Positions 1-13,700 are shown, counted from the stretch's first letter. The stretch is DNA of 64,000 nt from Psettodes erumei (GCA_016785225.1 JAFBJZ010000952.1:4836001-4900000); one strand, 5' to 3'. Notes: generated from the sequence alone by a model not told the origin. Program-made: numbers and translations.

Positions 1-258
1 AAACAGTCCGGGGAAATGCTGCCTACCTTGCATCCTTTCCCCGCACCCAGAGGCTATGTGTTACTTCACTGAGCTTCGTCATGGGCGACACGGGCCCCGG
101 GGCCACCCCCAGTGTATGGAGCCGGGGGCGCAACCTATGGTGTCCAAATGAGATAGGACAGCGGTGTGGTGAACTCTCCTCGGGAACAGTAGTCGTGGAA
201 AAACTATGAAGGCAAAGGATCCAGTATATGAAGGTCTCTGGACACCGCACTGACAGCC
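1..258 (+). other. Upstream / 5' UTR region of b3gnt7-like gene
   Basis: No coding region is seen here. The stretch leads directly into the b3gnt7-like start codon. The bases just before the ATG (ctgacag followed by cc) could be a 3' splice site or simply 5' UTR. Human B3GNT7 has a coding first exon, so a short upstream exon outside or inside this stretch cannot be excluded. No TATA box was recognised. Confidence 0.4.
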
Positions 259-1491
259 ATGGATCACTTTTTCCGAAGAAATCGGGTCGGTCTGCTGAAA
301 CCGCTGCTCAGCTTGTCTCTAGTTTTTGCATCTTTTCTCATGATCCACAAGCTGAAGCTGACGGAGAAGGACGGAGTGGGACTTAAACATGCGAGGGACA
401 CCGGCTGGTGCGGCTCCGAGTGTTTTTCATTCAAGAGGGGAATCGTGAAAACTGGTTTGGGGATCTCAGACTCTCCGGTGCCTAACAACGCTTTGGATGC
501 GCAACGGGTTTCCAACGGGACTCCGTCCTGGGACGCGCAAGTTCTCAACTGCAGCGAGGACACATCGGTGAAAGACCAGGACTGGTTCCGGCGCCTGGAC
601 CCGAGATTTCACCAGTTTGTGCTGCACAGACACTGCAGGTACTTCCCCATGCTCATCAACCACCCGGAGAAATGTGCGGACGGAGAGGTGCACCTCCTCA
701 TGGTGGTCAAGTCCGTTATCGAGCAACACGACCGCCGCGAGGCTGTGCGCAAAACCTGGGGTAAGGCGCACACGATGGACGGGAAGAAAATCAGAACGTT
801 ATTTCTTTTGGGAAGCCCAGCTACTGGCAAAGACACCAAGAACCTCCAGAAACTGATCGAGTACGAGGACCTGATCTATGGCGACATCCTACAGTGGGAT
901 TTCATGGACACCTTCTTCAACCTGACCCTGAAAGAGGTCAACTTTCTCAAATGGTTCGGCATCTACTGCTCCGGCGTCCAGTTCATATTCAAGGGAGATG
1001 ATGACGTTTTTGTGAACACGCACAACCTGCTGGAGCTCATTAGCTTCAAAGTGGAGGAGCGCAAAGAGGCCAACTTATTTGTGGGGGATACCATATCCAA
1101 GGCAATCCCCATCCGAAACCGACAGAGCAAATACTACATTCCCAAAGAGCTGTACGATAAGCCATACCCCCCTTATGTGGGCGGCGGGGGGTTTCTGATG
1201 TCCTCCCAGCTGGCCAGGAGGCTCTTTGTGGTCTCAGAGGACCTGGAGATGTACCCGATCGACGACGTGTTTTTGGGGATGTGCCTGCAGAGACTACACT
1301 TGAGCCCAGAGATGCACCCAGGCTTCAGGACCTTCGGCATCACCAGGCGCAGGGTGAGCCCCATGAACAGCGAGCCCTGCTTCTACAAAAACCTCATCGT
1401 GGTGCACAAACTGAGCGCAGAGGAGCTGCTCAAGATGTGGAGCTTGGTGCACAACAAGGACCTGGTTTGCGCGCAAAGGACCACCATATGA
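259..1491 (+). CDS. b3gnt7: UDP-GlcNAc:beta-Gal beta-1,3-N-acetylglucosaminyltransferase 7-like
   Basis: This is a 410-codon single-exon frame for a Golgi type II membrane glycosyltransferase of the beta-3-GT family (GT31), which adds GlcNAc in beta-1,3 linkage to galactose, for example on poly-N-acetyllactosamine or keratan sulfate chains. Residues about 12-29 form a hydrophobic signal anchor after a short basic tail. A variable stem with N-glycosylation sequons (NGT, NCS) runs to about residue 120. The catalytic domain follows, with the family block HRHCRYFPMLINHPEKC, the metal-binding DDD in FKGDDDVF, the GGGGFLMS block and IDDVFLGMC. Among paralogues the start of the catalytic domain and the C-terminal PCFYKNLIVVHKL block are closest to B3GNT7 as remembered, rather than B3GNT2. 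The start has G at -3 and G at +4, a good Kozak context. The precise fish paralogue (b3gnt7 or a b3gnt7-like copy) is not certain. Confidence 0.85.
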   Translation: MDHFFRRNRVGLLKPLLSLSLVFASFLMIHKLKLTEKDGVGLKHARDTGWCGSECFSFKRGIVKTGLGISDSPVPNNALDAQRVSNGTPSWDAQVLNCSEDTSVKDQDWFRRLDPRFHQFVLHRHCRYFPMLINHPEKCADGEVHLLMVVKSVIEQHDRREAVRKTWGKAHTMDGKKIRTLFLLGSPATGKDTKNLQKLIEYEDLIYGDILQWDFMDTFFNLTLKEVNFLKWFGIYCSGVQFIFKGDDDVFVNTHNLLELISFKVEERKEANLFVGDTISKAIPIRNRQSKYYIPKELYDKPYPPYVGGGGFLMSSQLARRLFVVSEDLEMYPIDDVFLGMCLQRLHLSPEMHPGFRTFGITRRRVSPMNSEPCFYKNLIVVHKLSAEELLKMWSLVHNKDLVCAQRTTI

Positions 1492-2056
1492 TTGTCAATT
1501 TCTATGAATTCAAGTATGTAAATTGACCGAAGCTGTCCAGTGCAGTCCACGGCCATGTAGCCATATGAATACGTACATATTTATAAGTGTAATGGATTGG
1601 ATTTCCTCTCCACTACTGTATGTCTTGCTACTTTGAGTTCAATTTTGTGAAACCACTACCACACAACTCCACAGTGTGCAAATATAAACAGCATTCTATG
1701 TGCCATTTCCGATTGGATCCCCATGGTTCCAGCGTCATGGCTGTCACGGTTTTTGCGCAGGCATTTAAAAAAAGACTTGACTTGTCATGTTCTGACTTCA
1801 GGATTTCAAAGTGACTGTCAAAGTGAACCATATGGACTCACAGCATAGAACAAACGGTTCGTTCGTAGTTCCGTGATTATTTTGTAGGGTACTGAAATTG
1901 TAAAAATCAAATGATATGAATTTGTTGAGTTAATATATTGCTTTATTTGACCTTTTATTTGTTAAATGTTAATTCACTTGTGTATGATTTTCAGACGGGC
2001 CAAAAACCAAAGAGAGTAAAGGCCTGTAAATCTGTAGATTTATGTATGATAGTGTA

Positions 2057-2062
2057 AATAAA
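2057..2062 (+). terminator. Candidate polyadenylation signal, b3gnt7-like
   Basis: AATAAA lies about 570 bases after the stop codon at 1489-1491 and is followed by T-rich sequence. A second AATAAA at 2577-2582 is an alternative. Confidence 0.5.
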
Positions 2063-3903
2063 TATTTGTCAACTTGTTAAATACATAATGAATGATTTGA
2101 TATTGGTGTTTAAGGTGAACAGCTGGAGCACAACATAGAACTGGGAAACAGTTGAAATAGCATCACTGCTTCATGCCGCGCAGACATGGCTGTTACCACC
2201 GATACATGTGTCTTTGTATATTCTTTCCATAGCTGTTTTGGTTTCACCTGATCTGATCTACCAACCACAGGTAACTTTTCACATCTGCAGTGCTCAGCTT
2301 AATGAGGCTTTATTTAAACAAATACAGATACATTTGCAGAAAATACAGTCATTAAATGCCAAAGATATTCCAAAAATACAGATGAAATATGAACACAAAA
2401 AAATATCCACTCTTGCCATAGACCTCAATACTGAGGCGTATACTCTGTAATTGCTGTGTTGTGTTGTGTCCCAGTGTTGGACTGGGAAGTTGGGTATTAA
2501 ATTTTATGTTTCAACCACATAGAATTTCTTTTAGTTGTTTGTCCACAAATACAGTTAGTGCTACCACACACACATTAATAAAGAATTTGCTGTACTAATA
2601 GTGAAATTTGTATATTTAAAAAACATCTGCGACCACCACGTGTGTTTTTACATTACAATCAACATTGTCTTAATACTGCACAGTAAAACTAAAGTAGTAA
2701 AGTTAGAGTGATGACTGTGACTCATGTGTGTTTAGTTTTAATTTTAGTTGTTGAGACAGTTGAGACTTGTCAAAATCAGCACTTGAAACTGTTGGGGTCA
2801 GCAAAAATCAACTTCAGGAGAAGTAGATGCTAAACAACTCTGCAACTTACAGTACATCCATCTCTGTCCTGTTTTTTTCTCTGTTCATGTAATAATACTA
2901 TCAAGTTAAAAGGTCGAGTTAATCTCTCTTGTAGACCAATACAGCATATAAAATTGTATCATTGACGCAAGATTGTCAGTAGGCATTTAGCGGAAGAATA
3001 AATTAACTGTATATGGTACTAAATATTCAGCAGTGAAGCATCAACCCTTGGGCAAATTGCTACTTTTCTCCTTATATATAACATTTATTTAAAATGAAAA
3101 GAAGAATGTAAACAGGTGGCAAAGTGTGAAGCTGACAGTAAAGCTGCGTTCTGGTTGCGGCCAGCTTTAGAACTGAGGCATTGTCTACTGGAATGTGGCA
3201 GACGGCGGGGAAGTCTTCTGCTCGGAACAAAACCTCAACCTGATTCCTCCTCTCCTCGCAGCACTACCGGAGGAGAGGCCAGTTTCAAGGTATCAGTCTG
3301 TGTCATCGTCTCCCGATGGGATTGATTACAGATTTACTTGAGGAGTTGATTGATACTACACTGGTTGTCAATGGTAGGCTCTCAACCTAATCCATTCTGA
3401 TTTGACTTAATATAGTGACTATGAGTATATTTTAGTTTATTTATACCATTGGTTTTTACTGGAGTATTTGTGGTCTATATGTCTTCATGTAAAATAAAAA
3501 AGTGCCTATTTTTTTACCACTTCTTCATAAAATGTTCACAAAGCACTATTAAACAACTTCCCCAGCTGTAAATGGGAAATTTCACACATTTTTACACGAA
3601 AAAGGTTAATGTACTAGTGTGATATAGTTTAATAGTGTCTTGTGTGTTTCTGGATGAGCTTTGTCCAGTTTGAGAAAATAACCCTGATAATGTCATGCTG
3701 ATGTCATCAAGGTGTTCCCAAGGTGCTTGGGTTTTCAGACAACCACTTTGTAACAGATTGCAAGTGGAGTTTGGCAGATTTGTGAATTTACCAGGCAGAC
3801 AAGAAGATGCAGATGGTTTTCATTTTGGGATTTTGAGATTGAAGCACTGCAGGGACTAAAAATGCACATCTCTGCCACTGCTGCTTTAACTTTGACTATT
3901 CTT

Positions 3904-3909
3904 TTTATT
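3904..3909 (-). terminator. Candidate polyadenylation signal, cep104
   Basis: The plus-strand TTTATT reads AATAAA on the minus strand, about 610 bases beyond the cep104 stop codon. No closer canonical signal was noticed. Confidence 0.3.
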
Positions 3910-4518
3910 TTCTTTTTAAATATATCCCTTGCGAGTCACATTGTGCTAAATCAACAGACAACCCCTTTAAGCTGAAAAATGTCCCTCTGCAAACAGCAGT
4001 GATTGATGTGATGAGAACCTGAAAACCCCAGATATTATGTACGGAGATATCAGTAAACAGCCACACTCCTCTCAGGTTTACTAGCCCAGCAGGTGTATGA
4101 CACCAGAGACCTGAAGTAGAGACAAAAGAGGCGAGAGAGCTGGCAGTCCAGCCGTCTCTTCCATGTAGATTTTTCTGTCATTGATGGTAACAGCGCTAGA
4201 ATTTAGTTTGGGTTAATACAGTAAATTTACAGTGTCTACATAAGTGAATAGAGCACAATGTTGAAATGCTAGTCTGAACATAAGCTAGTGAAACAGGTGG
4301 ATTCCCTTTTTGGTCATCTTGAAAAGATATATCATATTTGTGGCTCCAAACAAAAAAAGGAGATTGGCCTTTAAAATCTTATTGCATATGTCGGCGAATA
4401 CATGTGAACCTGTCCTATGTCTTTTCTAAAAGTGTCTATATGCAGCAGCATGGGACCAGGACATGTGTGAGCGGTTGGGGTTACTGCAGGGATGTCCTCA
4501 CAGTGATTTGACCCAGCT

Positions 4519-4655
4519 TCAGGGCTTCCCTGGCGTGGGTCCTCTGGCCAGCGGTGCCAGGGCCGGGATCCTGCTGCCTCTGCCAACAGGCCTGCTTCTG
4601 GCCCCGACCGACCAGGCCTGTTTCAGTTTCGCCCCACCAGCAGCCCTGCCTGGAC
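4519..4655 (-). other. cep104: cep104 terminal coding exon with SxIP motif
   Basis: This exon encodes the last 44 residues and the stop codon TGA. It begins after a 3' splice site whose polypyrimidine-like tract is a (TG)18 microsatellite. The exon is Gly/Arg/Pro-rich and ends GPTPGKP. It carries SRIP at about residues 929-932. Human CEP104 has SKIP at the matching place, an SxIP motif that binds EB1. This short linear motif, and the correct phase with exon 6761-6674, are the reasons to place it. Confidence 0.75.
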
Positions 4656-4660
4656 CTACA

Positions 4661-4701
<41 letters not shown>

Positions 4702-7700
4702 CACATCCCTCTTACACATGGTTTACCACTAAACAAAGTAGCCTGCATTACCTGTCAGGACAATATAAACAGGAAGGTTTATGATGTCACGAGCTTGTGG
4801 TGAAGTAGCAGAACTGGCAGGACACTACTAGGAGAGATGATGTCCAATAACATGCTTTACTGTGCAGTCACAGTGCAGTTAAGTAAAAATGGTGTTCTGT
4901 CCGCCTGCCTCAAAATCAGAACAGACACTTTACTTAATAAAAGTACCTATATGTGTAAGAGACAGTTATATTTAAGTATAACTACAAAAGAATTAGCACT
5001 TGAAAAAACAGGACAAATCATGTCTTCCAAGAGGACAACTCTCACTGACATCATACAAAATGAATACGTTTTCATGGCTTTCATAGCTTTACTAAAGTAT
5101 TTCCTGGATGAAATCCTGAAGATACATCCAATGGTGAGCGGTTGTGCCTATAGAGCCCCAGCACTCCACAGGCACGTTCTGGTCCAAATCCTGACAGAAA
5201 TACAATGTCATCACGACCCTCGGCAGAACTGCGATGTGACCAGGCTCGGTCAGCTTGTGGGTGACAAGTTGCTATCAAGTCGTCTCACTTGTCACCTTTG
5301 AGGCATTTAACAAGCTTGTTGTCAGAGGGAGGAAAAGTGATGGCGCGCTGAAAACTAGCCATGAAGAGAAAAAAGAACGGTGGACTGTGAAAACATGCAC
5401 TTAAGGATAAGAGAAACACTCATACAGTCTTCACACACAGTAAATGTGAATATTCAACCATGAGTATGGTGAAAAAGTCATGGCAAACTCACACTTACAT
5501 CAGAGTGTCCTCCTGGCCATCACAACTTTTTGTGTCCAAGTTTTTTTTTTCCAGTGAACACAAAAATATTTTGTTACGTATTATTAGAAATGAAATATGA
5601 CTTGATCAACTTCAACCCAACTTGAATCAGTGCCTGAGTACCCATGCTTGAGAATGTTAATTTGTATGCCACACAAAGGCAAAGCTCTCACTGCATGATG
5701 GGACTGGATTATTTTTGATTTACATTTTTTAGTTCTCAGGATTCATGAGTCAGTGGCGCACAGAGGAGCCCACGGATGCAGAAGGTCGGATTGTTTCTGT
5801 TCTGCTGCCATTCTGACCTCGTCTGTGATGGGCCTGTGGTTTTAACACTCGCTTTAACTTACAATCCTTGAAAGTAATGGCAGGTGTGTCTTAAAAATAA
5901 AGTTTCAAAACAAAATTTGTCACAGAATAAGAGTAACTGGTGTATGTGTTTACAGTGTGTGTGCTGACAGGGTTCATCATGCCATTTTTCTTAATAAAGA
6001 AGACTAAAAATTTGACAGTATCAATTGTCCCTGAAGTGAATACTGTTGTAACTGAATACTGTCCTACAAAAGCATTTCATCTTAAGCATCTCATCCAGCA
6101 CATGCATCCATAGATTTCTGCAAATCATTGGAGCGTGGGGACACACTCAGTAAGCTACTTGGAGAGCCAATTACAGAATGTGAATGTACTGAATAGGTGT
6201 TGCTAAAACCAGCAAACAGTGTCCTATCATGAAAACCGTTCAGTATCAGTATCAGCAGGGTTCGCCTAGTATGATAATGCTGGACAAAACAGTCCCTGGG
6301 GCATTATTATTCCATAATCTGCCCTTTAATTAAACAGTGGGCGTCTGGCTCAACCCAAAATCAACCTGACTTGGAAACAGCAGGGCTGTTGTGATGGCGG
6401 GGCTGCAGCATGGTTCAGCTATTAACAGTCTACTTAAAGCCATGACCACGAGTGAGAAATATCACTAAAAATGGATATACAAACGCCCACTAAATTTGCC
6501 TCCAAATTCAATCTGGCACTATTATTACATGCCTCCTTCTGTGCTCTGCGGCAGGAAGCCATAGTGGAAAAGCTGCAACATAAAATTTTACCAACAAGCA
6601 TAGGCGCTTTCTATAGCTCTCACACTAAGCGCTGGGGAGGAAGGTGTAAGCAGAGGGTGTATGAATGCTTTACCTTGTGCTGGCTGGGTTCTCTGGGACA
6701 CCGCAGTCCTGCGTGAGTTTTGTTTACAGCCCTCCCTGCCCATGAGGTGAGCCTTCCAGGCCTGGAACAGGGACAAAGTAGCTCAGTGAGTCCATTCCTC
6801 TCCCCGGTACCTTCTCAACTGCAACAACCACGGGTGACTGTAGGCCCAGTCAAGGCCCGAATGGCCGCCCTCCCTCCAGCTAACACTGCAGTCTTTCATT
6901 GGGTCTCTGCTCAGAGCTCTGGCAGCGGGAGTGTGACTTTCTGTGAGTTTCTTCTTCACTAAACTTTAAGGGTGTGTGAGGTGACAGACTGCATGCTGCG
7001 AATCAGACTCTGAGTGCAAACCCAGATGAGGCACAGCTAATAATGTACATTTTTACACAAACTCAACAATCAAATAACGTGGGACTCTGCTTTCGTAATA
7101 GGGAGAGGAATGCAGGTCGCTACTTCTTATTGGCCTTTCCTGTTCCACACCAACAGCGGCTGCTGCTCCAACTAAGACAAAATATATTATTCCTTGTCGT
7201 GGACTGTATACAAGTTAAACCATTATTGTTTGGTGTAAGTGGGCAAGAGCTATAAAACAGACCTTTGCTTGTATGAGAAAGAGAACCCCAAAAGAGAGAC
7301 CCATTTTTAGGATGCCGATTAATAAGATGAAGAGTTAACCAAGTGCAGCAAATCCTGTTACAAACCCGAGGAAAGCTGCCACTGCTGCTGGAATAAAAGG
7401 AAAATGGAACCTTTTACAACGAGCTGCATTTTACCAGACCACCAGTTTCTACAAAAAGGATTTTGTGAAAATACAGCTCCGTTTTATCCATTAATCAGAA
7501 CATTTTTTACTTTTTACTTCCCTTTGAAATAATAGGAATGTGGAGTATGCCATGGCAATTACATCATCTTGAGTCAAGTGAAACAACCCATTGAGAACAA
7601 AGGCTTCTCCAACTTTGAAGCCTGTAAAGGCCAACAATGGTGGTGTTTTACCTCAACACCTGTTCTGGCCCTCAAGCCTAACATTAGATGTGTTCTTGTG

Positions 7701-10700
7701 TCTGCGTTGATATAAAGGAGGGAACACAGAGAAGCTCACAGACTGAGGTCCAGGCACAGTCCCAGTTTGTTTTTCTCTTTCTCATATATTTAGCTCCTCC
7801 AAGGGGGTCAAGTTATCGCCCGTGTTTGTTTGTCTGTCTGTCTGTTAGTGTGAAGGGAGCTACATTAGTTTTTGTAAAAGTTGGTGGAGAGATGGGGAGT
7901 AGGCCAAGGAAGAAGCCATTAAATTCACCCCCTTCCGCTTCCATGAATAAATGAAAAAGGCATTTTCACTACTACAGTGATGAGTTACATTTCAGCTTAG
8001 GCTTCATTGACTGAAGGAGGAATGTTGCACCGTAGCAGATGTATGTGCACTGATGAATACTATTCCAGTTCATTATTTTAATTATCAAAGAAGCAGCTCT
8101 CTACCTGTGAACCAATTAGCCCAAGAAAACCCCATATCAAAACTCTCTGTGCGAAAAGCAGTTTCACACAAATCAAGATTACTGCGAGGCTGACAAAACC
8201 GGTATGGTTGGATCGCCTTCATGTATGAAATCTCACCTCCTCTCCGGGCATGAAGTTGTTGTGACACAATGGACAGTGGTTGGAGCCTTTACCCGAGATG
8301 GGGGCTGAAACAGAAACATGACACCTTTAAGCTGCCTGTTATACAATTACAGAAAAGTTCCCTTAAACACTACAGACAAAATGATGAAATTACATCACCG
8401 AAGGAGAACCGTTTTCTAAACAATATACCTTGGAGGAATGGAAAAGGATAGGGTAAACAATAAATCCTAACTCACGATTAAATTTCTCACCTTTTTTCTC
8501 ACCTACAGTATAACCAACAGAGGTAAAAGAATTTACAGTAATACAAAAGGCTCAGTGTTGTCAATAATTTATACAAACATATGGCTGGTGATAGAGATGT
8601 AGCGTAACCCTTTTTAATTATATCAAAAACATTTGGTTGTAAAAACGAGTAGCACAGAGGAAACAAGCCTCTCCTTCATGATCGTAGGTACACAAACACT
8701 AGGCATCCAGCTGAAAAAAAACAAATAAGCAGTATACGCTATAAAAGCTGACCTCAGCTTTCAGATAGTAAATACTGGTGACAGGGTGTGGTAAAGATGT
8801 GTTGAAACCAACAATATGGAAAAGGTTCCTTGTTCTTTAGCGTCATCGTACGGTACTTGGGTCAGTAAATTGATGCAAATGTATGACCGTATTTATATGC
8901 ACTATCGGTCATGTTAGAGCACACCTCAATTTTTCCAGCTGTTATTTAAATGTACATAATTTACTGTCACACTTTCTTCTGAAATTTAAGAATAGAACAA
9001 ATAAAAAATTGGAGATTTGAAAACGATGAAGTTTAGCAGCTGAACAAATTCATGACTTTGACCTCTTTCTCCCACAGAAATCAATATTTTCTGAAAGTTT
9101 GTCCATGTACTGTACTTTGTGTACAGTGCATTGTGTACTCTGTGCACTTGTAGTTTTCTTTGCTTTCACCTTCTGTCCAGTTCATCCCAATCCAGCTCAT
9201 GTGAATACACCGTTCTGTTCAATTCTGTTCTGCTCTGTTTTTCTTGTTTTGAGTAATTATCTTGTTGTAAGATTAACTCCTGACCGACCAGTCTGTCTTC
9301 CTTTATATTCTGATAACATAGAATATACAGTACTACTTCCTGCAGTACAGTATTGCCCTAATGATGTATCAGGTGGTGTAGTCTGTTTCGCCAGATGGGA
9401 GGGTTTGTTAATCATCACACAAAGTGTGGAGCACCTGTAGGAGGTGTTTGTATTAACTTTCAGTGGTTCATTTCCTCCTGTGCTGCAGGAAAACTGCAAA
9501 TGATCAAACTTCTTAAATCCCTGAAAAAAGGTCTGTTTTCCAAATACATGACCACAAGTATTTATCTGCCGGAGGTTGGTGAATCAGTGTTTCAGGAAGT
9601 ATTTGTATTTTTTGGAACAAATGCAATGATTAATCTAAATTAGGAAATTAAGATTTTTTGTGGGCTCTGTGAGAACAGATGAATCCTCCAAATTCCTCTG
9701 ACAAACTGTCACATGACTTCATTAGTCCTCAGGGAAACCATGGAGGACGCCACATTTCCACTTCACCAAGTCCATTTACTGTGCAATATCTACAATCGAA
9801 TGTTAAATATTAAAGCCATTATGTGACTTTATGGAGCCTTGTGCAAATAATTTGTGTTCCTTAAAATTGGGGAACAATGCATAAGGATGATGACAGATGT
9901 TGAAAACGTTGGCAAATTGAAACTCTGCACTGATGTTTCTTAGCCTTGGTTTTATTTTATTTTGCTGCATCTGCTGCTGTGTCGGCATTGTACACTTGGA
10001 TTGTACAATACTGTACTCAATGTTTCTACATCCTTAAAGTGCACATCTGAAAGGGGGTTATTTTCTGCCTGGTTATATAAAAACTGGCTTTGACCTCTCA
10101 CAGTGGCACAAAGTGGACATCATGCCCTGTGGATGGGTTGAGTTCTGCCTTCAAATATTGTATGTAGAATATAACCTCATAAAAAAGTGACTAAGTAAAT
10201 TCCAGTACAGACTTCTGCCCTTTGCCCCGGCAGGTAAAACTGTAAAGGAAATGTATGGAATTCATTAATTTGGCTATTGTAAATTATATTAACTTTTGAT
10301 TTGAACAAGTTGCCAAGTTTATTCCTGTCAGTATTCTGTCCCACAGAAAATTGCGCATCTAGGATGTACTAAGTGCTTGTATGTGTAATGCCCACCACAC
10401 TGGCTCGGGACCCTTGTTGCACTTCATACCGCTATTTCTCTTCCCATCATTTAAGCCCGAACCCTCCAAGAAAAACAGCAAACATAATTAAAGAAAAGAA
10501 ACCCTTTTAAAACACTTTTGTATTCCATTCATCTCACACGAGTGAGACAGAACTCACGGTTGCAGGCGGGACCCTGGGCATGGCGGGTCAGGTCTTCGGT
10601 GGCCACGGCCTCTGAACAGCGAGGACACTGGCTGAACTTGGACCCGCTGTCACATTCGCCCAGCAGGTGTTCTGTGAGGCTGGCGATCTCCACTACCTGT

Positions 10701-13700
10701 GAAGACACTGCAGAGCTATACACAAAGTCTTCACTTTGGATCGCCGAGGTGGGGATTTAACAGCCGGGCAGATACGTCTTTTTTTCCCAAGGGGATTAAA
10801 AAAAACGAACCTGGAAATGTGACTATGTACCTGTCTACATTCTTCACAGCGTCGCAGCATAGGACAGTGTTTCCAGTAGTGAAGGTCCAAGCCATCTTCT
10901 GTGAAAGACTCATCTTTTTTACCACAGAATATACACAAGCTGAAATAGAGAGTGTGTAAAGAAGCAGATCAGATCACAGTACTGGCCTGAGCAACAATAA
11001 TATTAAATTAAACAATACATGAAATGAAAGAACCCTAACCCTGAAAAAAAGAACAGAGACAGTGAGAAAACTCCACAGAAAATGCAAACTCTGTGAAAGC
11101 GGAACAACAGAAAATCATATTTTTTTCTCCTTGATGTAATTCCAATGATTTTATTGAGGTTTCTATTGAGTTATGAGTCACTTACTTGTCTAGATAGTTG
11201 ATGGACTGTTGGACATCTTCTCTGTCTGTTGTCTTGTTCTGGGGCCCTTTTGTGACAGCTGGAAATTAGAGAGACATTATATGTTACTTCAACATCAAGA
11301 CTGCGCTAATTAATAGCCGTCATTTCAAGTACCGACCAAATGATATCCAGCACTCTTGAGTGAAAAGGAATTATACTTGCTTAACAGAATTTAAAAAGTG
11401 GGGATAACAATTGTAGGGGGCATTACTGTGTTAACGGAGCTTTTATATATTTTGTTGCTGAGTTTGCTGATGCATGCTTGCTTTCTTTTTCTATGGGTTT
11501 CTATAGCAGAAAAGACCAGTTGCCATAGCCATGTGTTACATATTGTTCAAGTGCCTTCAAATGGAGTCTTTGTTTATGGTAATGACATGTTGTGACAACT
11601 ACAATACTTGGAGTTCAAGTTGTTAGACTCTTCAGAGTACTGTAGCTGGGCAACTGACAAAAAAAAGCATATTATGTAAGGCTACTTATCTGGCATGAAA
11701 ATGGTAAATGATTTTTTTGTGTGTGTTTCAATGCTGTGCTGACAGAACAAGAAAAACAAGGGCAAAAGTGCCAAAAGTTCACTGCAAAGGTGTGAAAACA
11801 GTATGTAAACAGTACAGAACAATTCATGTTTGAGGGCATTAGTGCTGGTGATCACATGTCTCAAAAAGAGCACATCGGCCCATTATTTCAATATCCCTTT
11901 GTGCTTTGACACAAGCCAAACCAAACCTAGTGATGTACAGTGTGTATGCATGTGCTACAGTACTAAAGAATGTAGTGCTTTTGTCTACTTTTTCTTTTTT
12001 TTAAACATGTACGTACTCGCTTTGCCAGCTTTTTGGGACTCTTTCTCCAATTTAGGAACTTCCTTCTTGGCCCTTTGTCCTTTGGTGGATTCGCTGCCTC
12101 TCTCCTTCACAAGCAGACACAGACGTATGAAAACGCAGTTTCACACACAAGGAAATCTCTAAAAAAAAACAACCAATGACTTTGGAAGTCATAAATGCAA
12201 ATGAGTAGCCATTACGAGAGGTGATGTAATGGCAGTCTGATGACAGCTCCACCTACTGTGATCTCTTTCAAGGCAGCCAGCTGCTCCTGAAGAGAGTGGA
12301 TCTCCTCCTTCTCCTTTTGCCCCTCCTGCTGACCACCTCCCTTCTTCAACGTCTGGGTGAAAAGCGACATGCCATCAGCTGCTTGGTCAGAATCGTTTAA
12401 CTATTATAGTTGCCTTTTTTTCCTCAAATTCTTCTTCACTCTCAAACTGACATTTCAGCATCACAGGTCACCATGACAGCTTTTTTTTTTTTTTTCTTCT
12501 TTTAACGCCTCACAATGTAAAGCTCTGCAGACTGTTGGAGCCGCAGTGATGTGGTGTGGCTGTGTTGGCAGCCGCTTATGCAGATGAGTGCTACACAGCA
12601 GCACGGCCATTACGTAATGGGAAGCCTAACGCCAATGAGAAATTAAGTTCGATGACTGTATGAGTCAAACTCTTTACAGGAAAACACAAGCTGCCTTGTT
12701 TTCTGGTTGCAGTGCGATTACACCAGGACACAACAACGCTGTAAATGCTAAACTTTACAACATTTTGTGATAGTAACATGAAAAAGTCTGGTTTGTTTCT
12801 ACTGCAAATTCACAAAGTGTGCCGTTGGTGGTGGCATGACGGTTTTCAAATGATATGAAAATGAAATACAAGACTATATCTTATATCAAATCTATTTTAC
12901 CAACAGGTACGGTCGATGTGTGCAGCTGGCACGGGACACTTGTTTAACCTTGTGAGTAAAACGCAAACACAACTACTTGCGCTGTCTTTGACCAAGGATG
13001 CAGCGGTAATAATTAGCTGTCAGTGCAACATGAAACCATACCTCCTCTTCCATCTTACTGTCAGTTAAAAAAAAAGACATGATGTCATGTACTCCCCTTT
13101 TAAAAGCTGAACTCTTTTCATCAAGAGATTACTCCCATCTGCCATGCCTAACAGTTTCTCTGTCCACCTACCAGCTGCTCCTCTCTCTGACTACAATCTG
13201 GTGAACTGTGTGAACACACCCTGGGCCCTTCAGTTCAATGAAACTCATTTCAGCACAGTTAACATACACATCAGGCATTATACATTTTGTTACATGGAAT
13301 GAAGGGATTTTAGATATTTCAGCAATTCCCCTCTTTAAGTGAAGAACAGGAAGAAGAAAAAGAGCAGAAAAAAAATCTTGCCTGAGTCTCTACCAGCTTT
13401 CCGTCAATTTTGGCAAAGCCATCAAAGATGGTTTTGTAGAGGAAATTGTTCCGTTCAGCAGCATCGCTGGGTGGAAGGTAGCTGAGAGCAGCAGCTCTGT
13501 GCTGCTGGTACATGGATAAGATGATGCGTACTGCCAGCTCTCGAATCGCAGGTGCACTGTGCTCCAAGGCCGCTGTACAGAACTAACAGAGGAAAACAGG
13601 CTCTCTGTTAACATGTGAACATTAGCCCAGAATTTTGACCAACTGGATATTACTGGTTAACAATATGCAAATTTGCATTTTCAGCTTCAGTCTAACTTAG

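Larger units (their letters stand above)
1492..4518. other. 3' UTRs and intergenic space between convergent b3gnt7-like and cep104
   Basis: No coding region is recognised. The first part is the 3' UTR of the b3gnt7-like gene, with AATAAA at 2057-2062 and another at 2577-2582. The right part should hold the 3' UTR of cep104, read on the minus strand, with a candidate minus-strand AATAAA at 3909-3904. The rest is AT-rich sequence with only short chance open frames. Confidence 0.5.

Noticed and set aside
4837..5301. 154-codon plus-strand open frame in the last cep104 intron
   Set aside because: No motif or family resemblance, antisense to an intron, and no supporting splice or promoter signals.
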